A stretch of 64,000 nucleotides of DNA, taken from the NCBI GenBank assembly GCA_000711775.1, contig ARYC01000825.1, positions 35,070 through 99,069 on the forward strand, in the 5' to 3' direction. This document shows, in pieces, positions 22,611-35,528 of the stretch (position 1 is its first letter; every line of letters starts with the position of its first letter). Source of the DNA: Oxytricha trifallax. Taxonomy: Eukaryota; Ciliophora; Spirotrichea; Sporadotrichida; Oxytrichidae. Position numbers and translations under genes: made by a program. Below the pieces are notes generated by a model that was not told where the DNA came from, made no database searches, and saw nothing but the letters and a program-made list of their open reading frames with translations.

Positions 22611-23850
22611 TATCCAAAAGAATGGCGTGAAGTTGCCCTCATTTACTTATCGTGTGTCAGCCAAGCAATTATATATAAAGCAGATGCAAAAGTAAACTAA
22701 TTCGAAGTACAGCCTAAGGGCTAGTTTCTTCTTCAAGATTCAACTTCCTATAGCAATGAAGAACTTCAAAATCTAAGAGAGGCCGTTATTAGAAACCCAT
22801 GAGCGTCTTGTGAATGTGTTCCAATAGAGAGATATATCAACTGATCAAGTTTACTTGAGCATTCATGTCAAGAGTGGGGCAGCTGGGCTTTCTAAAGGCT
22901 ACTTCAGTGCTACCCGATATGCAGGAAAGATGCCTTGGACAAGCTAAAGTTGGATGCGCGCATTATTGGAGAAATAGAGGCTAGAAACCTATTTAAAAAT
23001 CCTTCAAAGCTTGAACTGATGCTTAGTGATTTTCATAAGTTTGTAGAGTTAATCTCAGAGAGGAGTAGCAATGGAACCTCTAAGAAACTGATTTCAGAGG
23101 AAGGAAGCATCCTATAAAAAGCGATACTGAAAGAATATAGGAGGCGTGAGAGCAGGTCGATTGAGTGATGCGCATGTACGAGGGAGCAAGGGTGACTATG
23201 AAAAGGTAATTATGATTTGTAGCTGCGAGAATCAACTCAGAGTGCATTAAAAGTACCTCAAAAAGATTGGATCTAAACTTACATCTCCACTGCCAAAGAT
23301 AGAGTAGCTGATGAGGTATATAGAGAGCTCTTCTAGGTCTGACAAGAACCTGAATGAGATAAGAGCCGGGTTCCTTAGTGATTGCAAATACTACGATGCT
23401 GTTGAGGCGCTATACAATGTGATCTTTAGAAGATGCCCGGAGAGAGTCAATGCGGTATGGTTTTTTGGCGATCCTGATAATGGCAAGTCCACGCTAGCAC
23501 GGATATTTGAACAGATATATATCACTCATAAATTAAAAGAAAGTGACGCCAACTTCCTGATAGATGATAGCAAGCCATTCACTCTGCCTTCCCTTGTGAT
23601 CATGAACGATATTTACCACAGGCACTTCTTCAGTAAGCGAAACATTGCCACGATGAAGCTTTTTCTGGATGGTGAAGGCTATTCGATCGGCGTATTATAT
23701 CAAGCCAACAAGATGAAATTTGTGAGTTGCCAGTTATCATAACATCAAACACTTCCCAGTTCAAGAAAATTGAGAGCGCGGACATAGAGGCATTCCACAC
23801 ACGAATCAAGCTGGTGAACATGCATCTACACGAGTTGAACAGGGATTGTA
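22611..23850 (+). pseudogene. SF3-type helicase gene (copy 1), GC-rich, frameshifted
   Basis: Coding-like blocks in order: EWREVALIYLSCVSQAIIYK; VYLSIHVKSGAAGLSKGYFS; LDARIIGEIEARNLFKNP; KIGSKLTSPLPKIEQLM; then the helicase core with Walker A GDPDNGKST near 23467, a Walker B-like LVIMNDIY near 23595, and (after a 1-base slip near 23722) a motif-C-like PVIITSN. This set and spacing are those of superfamily 3 helicases of small replicons. No rolling-circle (HUH) nuclease motif is evident. At least four frame changes or stops break it. It is far richer in GC than its surroundings. A second, AT-richer copy is at 48827-50164. Confidence 0.7.
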
Positions 23851-24040
23851 CAAAAAAAACTTTCCACTTTTTTAAATTAGCTCACTAAACATTTAAATTA
23901 AAACTGCTCCTCAAGTTGATCAAACTTTAATGAAATTACGATTAAAATCTTCGCAAACTAGTTGCTGTTACGCCTACAGTTAAATTGATTTAGATTTATT
24001 AATTTGAATTTTCCCAAATCAGTTATGTTTCAACAATATT
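23850..24040 (-). repeat. Dispersed repeat related to 41534-41720
   Basis: From TTGTACAAAAAA onward it matches the reverse complement of 41534-41720 closely, including GTTACGCCTACAGTTAAATT. It starts directly at the end of the helicase gene, so the repeat or the gene was inserted next to the other. Confidence 0.75.
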
Positions 24041-26382
24041 GATAATTAAACTTTGTTTTACTATCTTAATACAAGTTGGTATTCAATTTGACCAAGTGAG
24101 ATATAAAAATAATGATTATTTTTAGCCAAGTTTTCCTTTTTATGCTAAAAATTTCTAGTTATTTTCTCAATAACCGAAAAACAATAAACAGAAAAAAGTT
24201 TTTATCTCTTTTACTTGACTACAACTCTCATATTTTGATAAATTTTATATGTTTTGAAGATTCTAGATAATTTAATTTTTACAATAAATTTTAATTAAGG
24301 ATGAATTATTGAGAGTGATTTAGAGTGGATCATTCTAATAAGGTTTAAATTTTTAATCTTCAAAAAAGCTCGCAAAATTTATCCAAGGTATGTGTGAATT
24401 TATATAAGACCATTATTATTGCTGAAATCAATAAAAAAGATTAGTTAAAATACAGTGGTTTCTCGCTTGTTTTTTTGTAATTTGATCTTTACTTTAGAAT
24501 TTTATTTCTTGTAACTTGAAGTATAATACTTATTTTAAGTACCTAATCCTCTACCAAGAATTTTTACTCTAATATAAATCGTTATCAAATAAGCACACTT
24601 ATGTGATATTTGAGGTTTATTTTGAAGTGAATGCTCTTTCATCAGATATAATTATAGCCTACAATAACTTAAATAGCTAAAGCAGGAATTAAGTTATTCA
24701 AATTAATTTGAGCCTGTAAAACTTAAAAATTAATAAGCATATTCAGTAAAAATTAACACAGAATTAATGTATTAATTTAAGTTATCATTATTACATTTCA
24801 ATGAATTTATTTATTAAACAATTAAAGTAATTATATTGGTTAGTCACTTATTTTGTATAATACTAGCTTTTTTACCATAACTCTCATAGGTTTTTTTCCC
24901 TATTTAAATTTATGAATATATCCTAGATTATTCAGCAATTTGATTCGTTTATAAAACTAAAATTTAATCATTTGCATAGTCTAACAGTGTGTTCCCAAAA
25001 TTAATCAAGAGTAGTAAAAGTCTATCGATAAATATAAAGATTTTCATTAAATTATAAATGAATACATTGTTTTCGCATTTATATGAAACCTAAATTTCAT
25101 GTTGTAAACTATGCACTTTCGCCACTTATATTAACCTTGTTAGAATTTAGTTTTTACAAATTGAAATATTATATTTCAACAAATAAAATAAAAATTATCA
25201 ATAATCAAAAATTGCATTTAAAATAACAATATTATTAAATTCTTTATGATTATTGCCTGATAATAATATCTTTTTCACAAATTCGACGTTGAATTTCAAT
25301 GGATACAAAGATATTACAATATCATATAAAATACCAAAGTAGCCAATAAGGAGCTGATTACGTTGATCAAATGAAATATGAAAACGATTGAGCAGTGAGA
25401 AGTCAAATTATTTATCATTCACATAGAACATGCTAATTATAAAGCAGCTAGATGAATTGAATATTACTATTATGAAATCTTAAAAACTTAAATTATACTG
25501 TAATTAATAATCCTCCCACAATAAATTATATTGTTTAAGATTTTTCACGGCTTTTATCAATAAAGTTTAATTTTTATAAACTTTTACATACTTGGAAAAG
25601 AATACCAATCAAAATTAATAATTAAAAAAAATAATTTTTGCTTTAACTATAAATGGAAATGTAATTAAGCAAACTTACTTGAAATTATTTTTAAGTTAAA
25701 ATATATAAGAGTTTGAAGTGAAATTAAAAGAAATAAATTTATTATAATTTGATTCAAACATTTTATTATTATTATTTATTACAGCCTTACACGCATTTTA
25801 TTCAGAATTTTTATCACTATAGTATTGCCAAAATAGTGGCATTTAGCTTTTTTCTGTTTACATTCTTAATAAATTTGGGGGTTTAGATTTTTAGTGGATG
25901 TTATCGTAAATGTCGTGAATGAAGTTGTCAATTAACTAGGATTTTAATAACATAAATATAGTTTAGAATATTAAATAGAATTAAAAGAAATACTAAAAAG
26001 ACTGATGTTTAAAATCCATTTAATTTAGATTAACATGCTCCATATTTAAGCAATAATAAATCAATTTCTAATAAAAAAATTAATATTCATATCAAATATT
26101 TGAGTATCATTATAAATAATAAATTAGTAGTTAAGCATATTATATAAATAAATTTCAAATAAATAATCAGTTAAAAAATTTGAAATGCTATAAACTATTC
26201 AGATAAAGCTTTTCAATATAAAATATAGATAAAGAGTTTAGTCCATGCATTATTTAAACAAAATTACTATATCCAAGTCAACATAAATAGTGCGACACAA
26301 AATACACATCTTCTTCTAAAAGTCCTAATGCCATAAACATTCATTAATTACTATATTAGAGTCATTTTTAGACAAGTACAAG
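24041..26382. other. AT-rich DNA, nothing recognised
   Basis: No coding island or long inverted repeat seen. Confidence 0.5.
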
Positions 26383-26880
26383 TGTGAAGTATGAGATAAA
26401 AGCACTTAAATCTATGCAATCAACATTATAACAATTACAATCTCCTAGTCACATGTATTTCTATGACAAGAAGAGTCTTTGTACTATTAGATATTAATCT
26501 CACCTTCTTTGGTAAGATTCCTTATTTCGCGGTTATTTTGAAGCAGCTAAGTTGTAACTATCATATTTAAAGCATTCCCTCGTACATATGAATAAGATAA
26601 GTAAGATATCGCTGCTTCATTCAAGCTGATGCTATTGGTATTTAAGCAAGTATTAAATAGACAATAGCTAATTTTAAAGTCTTGTATTTCATACTACTAA
26701 AGCCAGTAAAAGCATAGAATGTTGTATCGGACAGGTTTTAATGGAAGAAGCTGTATTGGATTCAGAAAATGCACCAATAGTAGAAAACGAGATTTATTGA
26801 AAAACGAACGAATCGCTAATCAGTAAAAAATGATAATATAAAAACTATAAAAAAAATAATAAAAAAAGGGATAATTCTGA
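26383..26880 (+). pseudogene. Decayed gene fragment, unassigned
   Basis: One frame reads YEIKALKSMQSTLQQLQSPS, then MYFYDKKSLCTIRYQSHL and EAAKLQLSYLKHSLVHMN, and meets a TGA near 26633. Another frame continues as IQADAIGIQASIKQTIANF and WKKLYWIQKMHQQQKTRF. The helical, Gln-rich pattern looks coding, but no family is recognised. Confidence 0.35.
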
Positions 26881-29147
26881 AATCTATTACCTTTTTCTTT
26901 GTAATTATTCAATAATTATACGAATAACTTCAAGCCCATATTAATCAACCATGGACTATTTTGCAAACTTGGACTAAGAGATAAAAATAAGAAGAAAAGA
27001 TAGTAATGTAGAAGAAGATCTAAATCACTGAACTTAATTATTTGTTACTCCGATATTTTAAATCGGCTAGACAAAAATGATAAATTTTTTGAAAGGAGAA
27101 ATGATTGCTAGAGTATATTTTCCTGAGATACTTTTCTCTTTATCTCTTTTTCCTATATATTACTGGTGATTAAAGTATTATACTATACCAACTGAATAGG
27201 TAAAATTTTCTCAGTACTTCTTTTTCAAAACAATTTTTGTAAATTTTCCTGAACATGGTGTCAATTTCTAATAAGATAATAGCAATAAAAATATTTATAA
27301 GGCTAGATAATATTCAAGTCAGGATTTTACTTCAGCAATGATCGTAAATAAATCTCACATTGTAAATAAGATCCGCTTTAAATCATTAATCAATTCAAAT
27401 TCAAATTCATAACTTTACTAATTCAACTATAAATCATAACAGCATTTATATATCATGGTAAAAAATTGATATTAAAGTAAAGAGATTTAAGTGGAACATA
27501 TATAATATTGGATTGTGTTAAATTATAAACAACATTCATAGTATTATATAGTAAAAATAAACATAAAATATACAGTATTAAAAGGATTTGACGGCTCGAG
27601 TTTTATTTTGGTATCTCCAGGACATGCAATTTAGCACAAACTATGTAAACTAAGAGCATTGTAAAATGAGAAATAATACAGTTCCTAAAAATAAACCTTA
27701 AATTAATTGCAAACTTAAATAGACAACGGTACACATACATTTTTATAAACATTCACTTTTATTTATTTATTAAAAAACTTTTAAAATTCTTCTATCTAAA
27801 ATAATGAAAAATCAAGGTATCTTAATATATTTTTACTAACTCTCTAATAACTAAAATTTTAAGAAGAGTTATTCTATTAATCATTAATAATTGATTTTAA
27901 ATACATTAATTTATTTAATAATGGGTACTCCAAGATTTTACTGTGTTTTGTTTCTCTTGTATTAACCATAAAAATTGATGTAGTATAATAAATCACTAAA
28001 AGGATTTGTTTGCCATCTCTTTTTCAACGATTTACGCACAGTTATATCATTCCTAATGTACAATATGATCTTTTTAAGAATTTGTTTAATTCCAAATAAT
28101 TTTGGTAAAATATACAAAAATAAAGAAAAATTTATGATTTTTGTATAAAGGAAATTCCTATGAGCTTATAAAAATGTAATATTAATTTCAATTTACCATT
28201 TAATTATTTATTCTAATTTTTAGTTAGATTTTAGTAATTGAAATGCATTTAAATTCATTCAATGAATAATATTAGCATTTCCAATGAAAAAGCATTTCTA
28301 ATCGATTTAAATATTACCACTCTTTATAATTGAAACTAATTTAATTCTCTTGCTAATATCCAAATACCTTGAATAAATTCTATTTGATTTCTTATCAAAC
28401 AACCGTGTAAAATAAATTTATACAATTGCTTCTTTTTTATTTATCAAAATCTTTGTTAAATTAATGATAAACTACAAAAGTTTTGAAGTTAAAATAGTTC
28501 GGCACTTTGATTAAATAATTTTCAAGTATTTATTTGTTGCTTTGAAATGTTTGCTAATGTGTATATGATAAAGACTGTTTTATTGATTTAAGCTACCTTT
28601 ATTATTCTAAGATGCTTGAGATAATTATGGACATTGCTATTATTATATAGAAAAATTAATATATTCTCCAATTAGCAGTAATTATTAATATTATTTTTTT
28701 AAGGTTAAGGAAATTTAATATTGGGGCTAAAGCCAATTAGATAGTTATTAGATTTTTACTTCATTATTTTGGCTTTCAAAGCCGTCAGTCAACTCTGTTA
28801 TAGGTAAAAGAAGTAAATTCGGACATATGATTCATATAATTAACAGTTTTCAGATTAATATTTAGCAGTTATTTATACTGGAATATCCTAACTGATAGAT
28901 TGGATTAAGAATATTTTCAGATACAATAGTGGCAATAAATACGGCTTAACTGGACATTGCTCATTAAAAAACCTAAATACAATTTTAATTAGATTACATT
29001 TAAAATTAATGGTAGTAACATTGATTTTGATCAACTTGGATTTACAGAAGTAATTGTAAACTTGGTATCTAATTCCATTTATTTAAATGAAAGTAATTGA
29101 TGAATTTTTTTATATAAAATAATATTAAATACTAATTGTTTATATAT
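26881..29147. other. AT-rich DNA, nothing recognised
   Basis: No supported gene or repeat. Confidence 0.5.
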
Positions 29148-29418
29148 TTATAAACCCCATAGATCAATTAAGAAGCGAGGATTGGAGTAAAGAACAATTA
29201 GATTAAAATTTATTTATTATTTGCTAATATTAATTATAATTATGCTAAAATCAAATTAACACACCTTGATTGGATTATTTTATAGGGACAATTAATCGAC
29301 CCAATAGTTTTAATAATTAGCGCAAACATTTAAATTATAGTCCAATAATATTTAACTCTTAATTTAATTGTTCTTAACTCCAATCTTCGCTTCTTAATTG
29401 ATCTATGGGATTTTATAA
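29148..29418. mobile_element. Small inverted-repeat element (MITE-like), 271 bp
   Basis: The first about 57 bp (cccatagatcaattaagaag, then attggagt and gaacaatta) are inverted at the end (gttcttaactccaatcttcg, then gatctatggg) with few mismatches. There is no ORF, and no clear target duplication was found. Confidence 0.75.
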
Positions 29419-30572
29419 CATGATATTCAAATAGATAAATAGAATTACATGATTGTAGAAAAGACAAATTATCCGTTCTTATTAAAATCTCATAGTGGTT
29501 CGTTCTTCAATTTTGCAAATTCCTTCTTATCTTCATCAGTGGCAATCAGCACTTTAATTATAATAAGAACTTAAATAACTCGCTATATTTCCTGTCACTA
29601 TAACCTACTCTGCAGAAAACTTATAAGTTAAGATATCTCTTCGCTTAATTTTATTCATTAAAAATCCTTAATAGTTAAATACACTCAATAAAGTTTTAAG
29701 CGTGGATAAGTTGAATTTAAAGCAGAGAATACCTCAGTCAACAAGATGAGACCAAAATATTACAAGCTGGATTAAAAGTAAAATATAATTGGTTATAATA
29801 ATATTAATTTCATTTCATTTGTATTGTTTTTAATTAAAATTTAGCATGTGCCATTTAACTTTACGATTGCTTTGCCGGCAGAGTTGATCATTAAAATAAA
29901 TAATAAATCTCCAATAGCTAAACAAAGAGTCAATTACTCAATTAAAAATTATTCTAATATTACTCTCTCTGTAAAGTCAATTGATATGAATTATCGAGCA
30001 ATTGCAAATTAATTGATTATTTTGCTCATTTATCTGATGAATAAATTAGTCCTAACAAAATTTAGATATAGTATAAATGCATAAAGAATTATTCGTTTAT
30101 TTATTATATTCATATCGTTATTTCATTAATGAGATATTAAATTTCAATTTCTAAAAGCAAATACCATCATTTAATTGCTAAAGAAAATTTAATTTTATTA
30201 TCTTTTTAGGAGTTATCATTAAATGAGTATCACCTAATACATTATCTCAAACATACAATTAAAAAATAATTTTATATTTTATATAATTATTGCACTCAAT
30301 TTAAAAGATTGAAAGAAATCGGTAAATAAAATATTAATATAAATACAACTAAGTAAAATTAATTTTAGAATTACCTATAAAACAAAGGGTTTTGAAATTG
30401 CAAGAATGCTTGCCAATGCAACAATCAAATGTTATAGTCTTTTTTATTTTGAAATTTCCTGTCATTGGATATGTAGATAACACACTTACCAAAATTTGAC
30501 AAGTGAATCTTTTGCATTCCAGTTTTATAGACAGCTCAAGGAAAAAAAATTTTATTCAAAGGAGGATTTGAG
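29419..30572. other. AT-rich DNA, nothing recognised
   Basis: No supported gene or repeat. Confidence 0.5.
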
Positions 30573-30806
30573 ATGGCACCTCCATTAATATTTCAAAATA
30601 CTTTGGAAAATGCAGTGATAACAACAAATTTAACAATTCTAATATTAAGTACGATATATTTTGGAATAAATCAAGCCTAATCTCGAACTAGAAGTTTTTC
30701 AGCAATTATCATTAGAACAATAACTGTAAGTGTATAAAAAAGCGTTGCAAAGTCGTGTATCCATGCTTTCAAAGTATTAATTTATTTCTATAATCTCGGC
30801 ATGTGA
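30573..30806 (+). other. Small ORF with a possible membrane segment
   Basis: ATG to TGA, 77 codons, starting MAPPLIFQNTLENAVITTNL, followed by a hydrophobic ILILSTIYFGI and a basic QSRTRSFSAIIIRT. The length is well within chance for a one-stop code. No family recognised. Confidence 0.25.
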
Positions 30807-31349
30807 ATATACTTCGTTTGGTGTAAGAAATCATATTGGAGGTCTGAACTACAAGAATGGATGGGAATTACATCAAGTTAGAAGCAAAAGAATTTTAGCG
30901 CGCCCAATTCTTTTACTTCAGGTTTCATTTTACTCCTTATAAAAAAATACTATAATATAATTGAAGTCTATTAGAAAGTAGGTGATTAAAACTCTAAACT
31001 CAATACATTTAGGATATCGTGCTATCCTTAAATGAATCGATAATGCTATTAATTAAAATTATCTGTTTAAAAGAGCCAACAATTATTGAATAGCGCAAGA
31101 ATATATTTGGGAAAGTCATCTGAGCATATTGCATTAAGAACTTTGGGAAATAAATGATATTCATTTATCTCAGCTCGAAAAGCTAATGTTTTAATAAGAT
31201 ATTCCATAAAAAGTAGATTCCCATTGCTTCGAGTGACGCCACTGGTAGCTCCCCGTGGCCTATTTTCTACTTAATTCGTTTGAATTATTGCAAGATTAAA
31301 ATCTCTGAATAATTTAGCAATTAAAAATATTAAAGAAATCTATTGAGAA
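30807..31349. other. AT-rich DNA with a short GC patch
   Basis: A GC-richer patch lies near 31225-31262 (gacgccactggtagctcccc). No frame or RNA fold could be supported. Confidence 0.4.
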
Positions 31350-31558
31350 CATCTTCTAAAGAAAGTCAATGAGTGAAAATTGATATTTTCAAATTAAAAT
31401 GATTAAACAATATTTATATTGCACTCTTCCAATATTAATTTTAATAACTTTTTATAGTTATTAAAATTAATATTAAAGTAGTGCAATATAAATATTGTTT
31501 AATCATTTTAATTTGAATTTTATATCAATTTTTACTCATTGACTTTCTTTAGAAGATG
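31350..31558. mobile_element. Foldback element, 209-bp near-perfect palindrome
   Basis: catcttctaaagaaagtcaa at the left is inverted at the right end, and the match continues to within a few bases of the centre near 31454, with a few mismatches. No coding content, and no clear target duplication seen. An arm pair this perfect would form a long hairpin RNA if transcribed. Confidence 0.8.
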
Positions 31559-31717
31559 CATAGTTACATAGGAATAGTTGTCTCAAAGATAAGTTTAAGG
31601 TAAAAAGAAGAGTGTAGCATATGTATACTTATATATCAAATTCTAGTATTTTTAATTCTGTGGATGCAATGATTTAAGAGAGATAAATAAGCTATCACTA
31701 TAACATTTTTCATTTAG

Positions 31718-32060
31718 GAGGTAGAATTAAAAATTAGACAGAAGGATGAAAATGAATTAAAATAGAGGGTTGTTAATAAATTTGCATACTAGTTGCTGAG
31801 TTGTTCTATCTAGAAACGATGACCCAGACATAACACCTTATACTCTTTATGAAGAGATTGTTGAATTTAACAATCTTGATGGACTTAAACAATTAGGTGA
31901 TTATTTTTGTTAATAAATAAAGTTAATTTTTCTATTAGTACAACATTATGAACTCCTTACAAATGATATTACAGTTCGATATCATTAGCAGTATTATTAA
32001 TTAAGACGTCTTCCAGTATTTTTGACAATAATATATTTGTCTACAAATATATTACTACTA
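31718..32060 (+). pseudogene. Decayed gene fragment, unassigned
   Basis: One frame reads EVELKIRQKDENELKQRVVN and QLLSCSIQKR up to a TGA. One base later it continues as DDPDITPYTLYEEIVEFNNL and DGLKQLGDYFCQQ. The acidic second block is clearly unlike AT-rich noise. Family unknown. Confidence 0.4.
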
Positions 32061-33116
32061 ATTTAATATAAAATTACAATTTAAAAAAAACTTCGAATTT
32101 TATTAATCCACAATAAAATCCCACAAATAAACCAATCATAATTAAAACCCCAAAAAAATTAAATAATAAATTCAATGAATTAATTCAGAAGAATATAATA
32201 ATCATATTTAAGAATCTATGATTGAAACTTTATTAGATAAATTGAATAAAGTTATAAAATGGAATAGATTAAAAAATAAAAGAATTACGAGGAAAATGTC
32301 TTTCTTGATGAAAATAATATATGAAATAAAAAAAAGTTATTATATTTAAGGAATATGTTAAACTATTGAAATTAATCTATAATGTATTTATTCAAAAAGT
32401 GTTAATACCAAGATGTCCAAAGAAATGCGATATATATAATTAATTTTAAAGATATATTTTAAATAAAAAATCATAATAATAATTTTGAAAAGAACAATAG
32501 ATATTTAATATTTGAATAAGTAAAAAAAATATAAAAATAATTATTATGATATTTAAACAATTAAATAAAAAGAATTTAAATAAATAAATAAAGAATTACT
32601 TGAAAATTATAATTAATAATTAATTATATAAAAATTAAATAATGACTTATTTTAACTAAAAAATACAAAAAATTAATGGTTTTTATGTTATCGTTATTAC
32701 AAATTAAATTTTAATTAGACTTAATTATTAATATTGAAAAAATTTTTAATTAAAAAGAAAGAATATGAAGAAAATTAACTCTAAATACTACAAAACAAAA
32801 TCTAATTCTAGTATATATAAATTTGTAAATATCATTACTTATTAAGGATTCTACTAAAATAGTTTTAAAAAACCTTTTCGAAATTAATTCATCTTAAAAA
32901 ATTTTAACAATTATAAAAACATTTAAGACTATAAAAATTACCTTAATTTATGAAAAATACTCATATAGTTAATAAAAGCCATTATTCTAGGGAGTCCTAA
33001 TTTATAATATTATTTTTGACTTTTTTCGACAAATATTTTATTCCCCGAAATTTTATTCATCTTATAAATTATGATTACTCTTTTTGAATACTATATAGAG
33101 GCTTTTCAATAACATT
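32061..33116. other. AT-rich DNA up to the TBE target site
   Basis: No supported feature. It ends in ATT (33114-33116), the target duplication of the next element. Confidence 0.5.
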
Positions 33117-33203
33117 CTAAAAACACAATGCCCTTTAATTAGGTTTTTAAATTCTATAATTTGTATGGTATAATTGGGGTCTTATTGTGTTTAGTATAGA
33201 AAA
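33117..33203. repeat. TBE terminal inverted repeat, left (degenerate)
   Basis: It keeps ggtataattggggtcttatt and tttagtatagaaaa in the order of the other TBE ends; the telomeric tip is mutated. Confidence 0.85.
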
Positions 33204-33219
33204 TATGTCAAATTCTAAA

Positions 33220-34249
33220 ATGAGAAATAAAAATATGCGAAATTTAAGGTCTTAATTTTTATTAGAAATATTCTTATTTATTGCTTAAGGTAATGTATTG
33301 AAAGAGTAAAAATATACTTAACAAAACCAGTGCTAATTTTTGCAACTATAGAATAGCTTTTAGAAAATAGTGCTTCAACTGTTAGGAATTACTATATTTT
33401 TAACTGTTTAGCATTTTTCTCTGCTTTTGAAAACATCCTGCTATAAATAAAAGTTCTCTCTATCTTATATCTGCTACACTTAGACATTAAAATCTCAGAC
33501 ACAACTTTATCTTGATTAACAAGATATAATATTTTATCTCAAATTTCCAGATTTGCATATCTCTCTATAGACTTTAGCCAATTTTTATTAAAGAAATGGT
33601 TATACTTATAAGACTCATAACAAAATGTAGAGAGTTATTTATTTTACAGTGCCATATTATAGTTATAATAATGAACTATATATATTATTAAATGCAGAGT
33701 TATTGATAATGACATTAAATTCATACACGCTGATGAAGCTGTGTTTACAGTCAAAACTTTAATTAATAAGTAATGGTACAAGAAGTTTGACAAAATAGAA
33801 TTTTATGACTAGAAAGTTAAGGCTATCTACATTAAATTTAGCTTTATTATATAAAATTAGGCTTAAGAAAGTTATGTCATTCATCTTTGCTCTATCAAGC
33901 GAGAGTAGTATATAAGAGTTTTTACATAAGCTCAGAGATAAATACAAAAAATATAAGATCATCTATTTAATTGACAACCTATGAGTTCATAAGTCTAAGG
34001 TGTCCAAGAAAGATAATGAAGAGTTAAACATAAATCCTAGTGCCCCTTAATTTAATGAAATTAAATTAAACTAGAGTTAAATAATCACCCACTAGAAAAA
34101 CCTCCTGTATTACTTACAGAATGACTTGCCTTTAAATACAGTAAAGTTGATTAAGAAAAACTGCAAGAGATTGAGCTTATAAATAACAATAGTTTTAACG
34201 AGAAGGATTAATGAATTTTTATAAATAAGTTATAGATTTGAATGAATGA
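33220..34249 (+). pseudogene. TBE transposase, decayed
   Basis: Starts at an ATG equivalent to element 1. Recognisable parts include KFIHADEAVFTVKT near 33720 (first Asp kept), a damaged IDNL region near 33970 and the C-terminal VIDLNE. A TGA falls at the same codon as in elements 1 and 4 (before AAACATCC near 33440). Numerous other shifts make it non-functional. Confidence 0.8.
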
Positions 34250-34259
34250 ATGAATAAAT

Positions 34260-35058
34260 TCACATATTTAAGGAACTCTTAATTTGAATCATTTTCTCAT
34301 TCTTTTATTCCTCATGTGCTTAGCTAGGAACTGTGTTTCTTTTCCTCCTGTGATTCTTCTCTTTGAGCCAGCATAAATTTTCATTTTATCTGGCTTTTAA
34401 ATATCTTTATAAAAGTCTCTTGCTCACTTCTTTATTGTCTGTGACTTTCTCTCTCTGTGAACCTTTGCATACTCATTCATTAGGAATATCATTGCAAGGT
34501 TTTCCTACAAAGTTATGAATCAAATATTACCTGTTAGGAAAGGATGCTTCTTAAGTTCTGCAAGCCAGGTCTCGCTAATTTGAATGACTTGCTTCTTCTA
34601 ATAATCAGGACAAACAGAATAGTGTTTCTTGTGACATTTTTCAATGATTTTACTGAGATAGCTTTCTCTTAAAGTGCAAAGAACACCAAAAAGGAAACTC
34701 CTCTCTTGAATATGTTTGAGAGTTATTTCTTGGTAGAAAGGTATACTACCAACTCTTTATTTATTATAGCATCCTCGTAAAGATTATTGACAGAAATTTC
34801 TGGGTAGTTTTGAATCTTTATTTACTAAATCATATTGTTTTTATTAGTATTTTCTCTTCACGTAGCAAAGCTTTAAAGAATTATTTTTTGGTACCTTCCA
34901 AAGTTGCAAAAAATAAACCAACTAAGAAACTTGCTTAACTATATATTGTTTTATTACAATGATGAGTGAGGTATCGATTAATATCCTCTTGCTTATAAAT
35001 CTGAAGATCATTTATTGAACTTTAAAACTCTTCATTACAGAACTTATAGATTCAATCT
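34260..35058 (-). pseudogene. TBE 22-kDa-type ORF, decayed
   Basis: DNA-level match to the copies at 19020-19804 and 42817-43526 (for example the complement of QNYPEISVNNLYEDA near 34790). It starts with a mutated ATG region and has many lesions. It converges with the transposase gene. Confidence 0.7.
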
Positions 35059-35269
35059 ATGTTCCTTTCTCTATTAATGAATTTCAAACTTTAATTTATA
35101 GACTTCTTTTTGTGATTCTTTTAAAACTTACAATAAAATATAGTAATCTTATAGAAGGTAAACCCGGTAAAGATACGTAGATAGAGTTGTCAGAAACTGT
35201 AAATAACTTCAGAAATCAAACACCGTTTTTAATTAAATTTAGTTATATTAAATTAGTTTTAAATTTGTT

Positions 35270-35420
35270 TTAATTGTAATTGGTACTGGTACTAAATCTG
35301 TTTAATTGTAATTTGTACCAATTTAATGGACCAAAACTTAACTATTTCTTAGTTTTAAACTAATGAGGTTTTAATGGAAAATTCCAAAATGGTTCAAAAT
35401 CAAAATTATACCAATATTAA
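35270..35420. promoter_or_regulatory. Cluster of GTACC/GGTAC palindromic motifs in the TBE spacer
   Basis: attggtactggtactaaat and tttgtaccaatttaatgg repeat a GTACC-type core. The same arrangement, less eroded, is found in element 4 at 43735-43925. It could bind the element's own zinc-finger protein or transposase; that is inference. Confidence 0.4.
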
Positions 35421-35528
35421 CTTAAAATTTATCTAAGTTGGCAGCAATTCAAAAATATTAAGCATGTAATTGGGAAATTTCATCTTAAATTTTTAGTATA
35501 AATATGATATCTAACACTTCAAACCAAC

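Noticed and set aside
23630..23821. Minus-strand 63-codon ORF in the helicase gene
   Set aside because: Antisense of the plus-strand Walker B to motif C region, which carries the recognisable helicase motifs.
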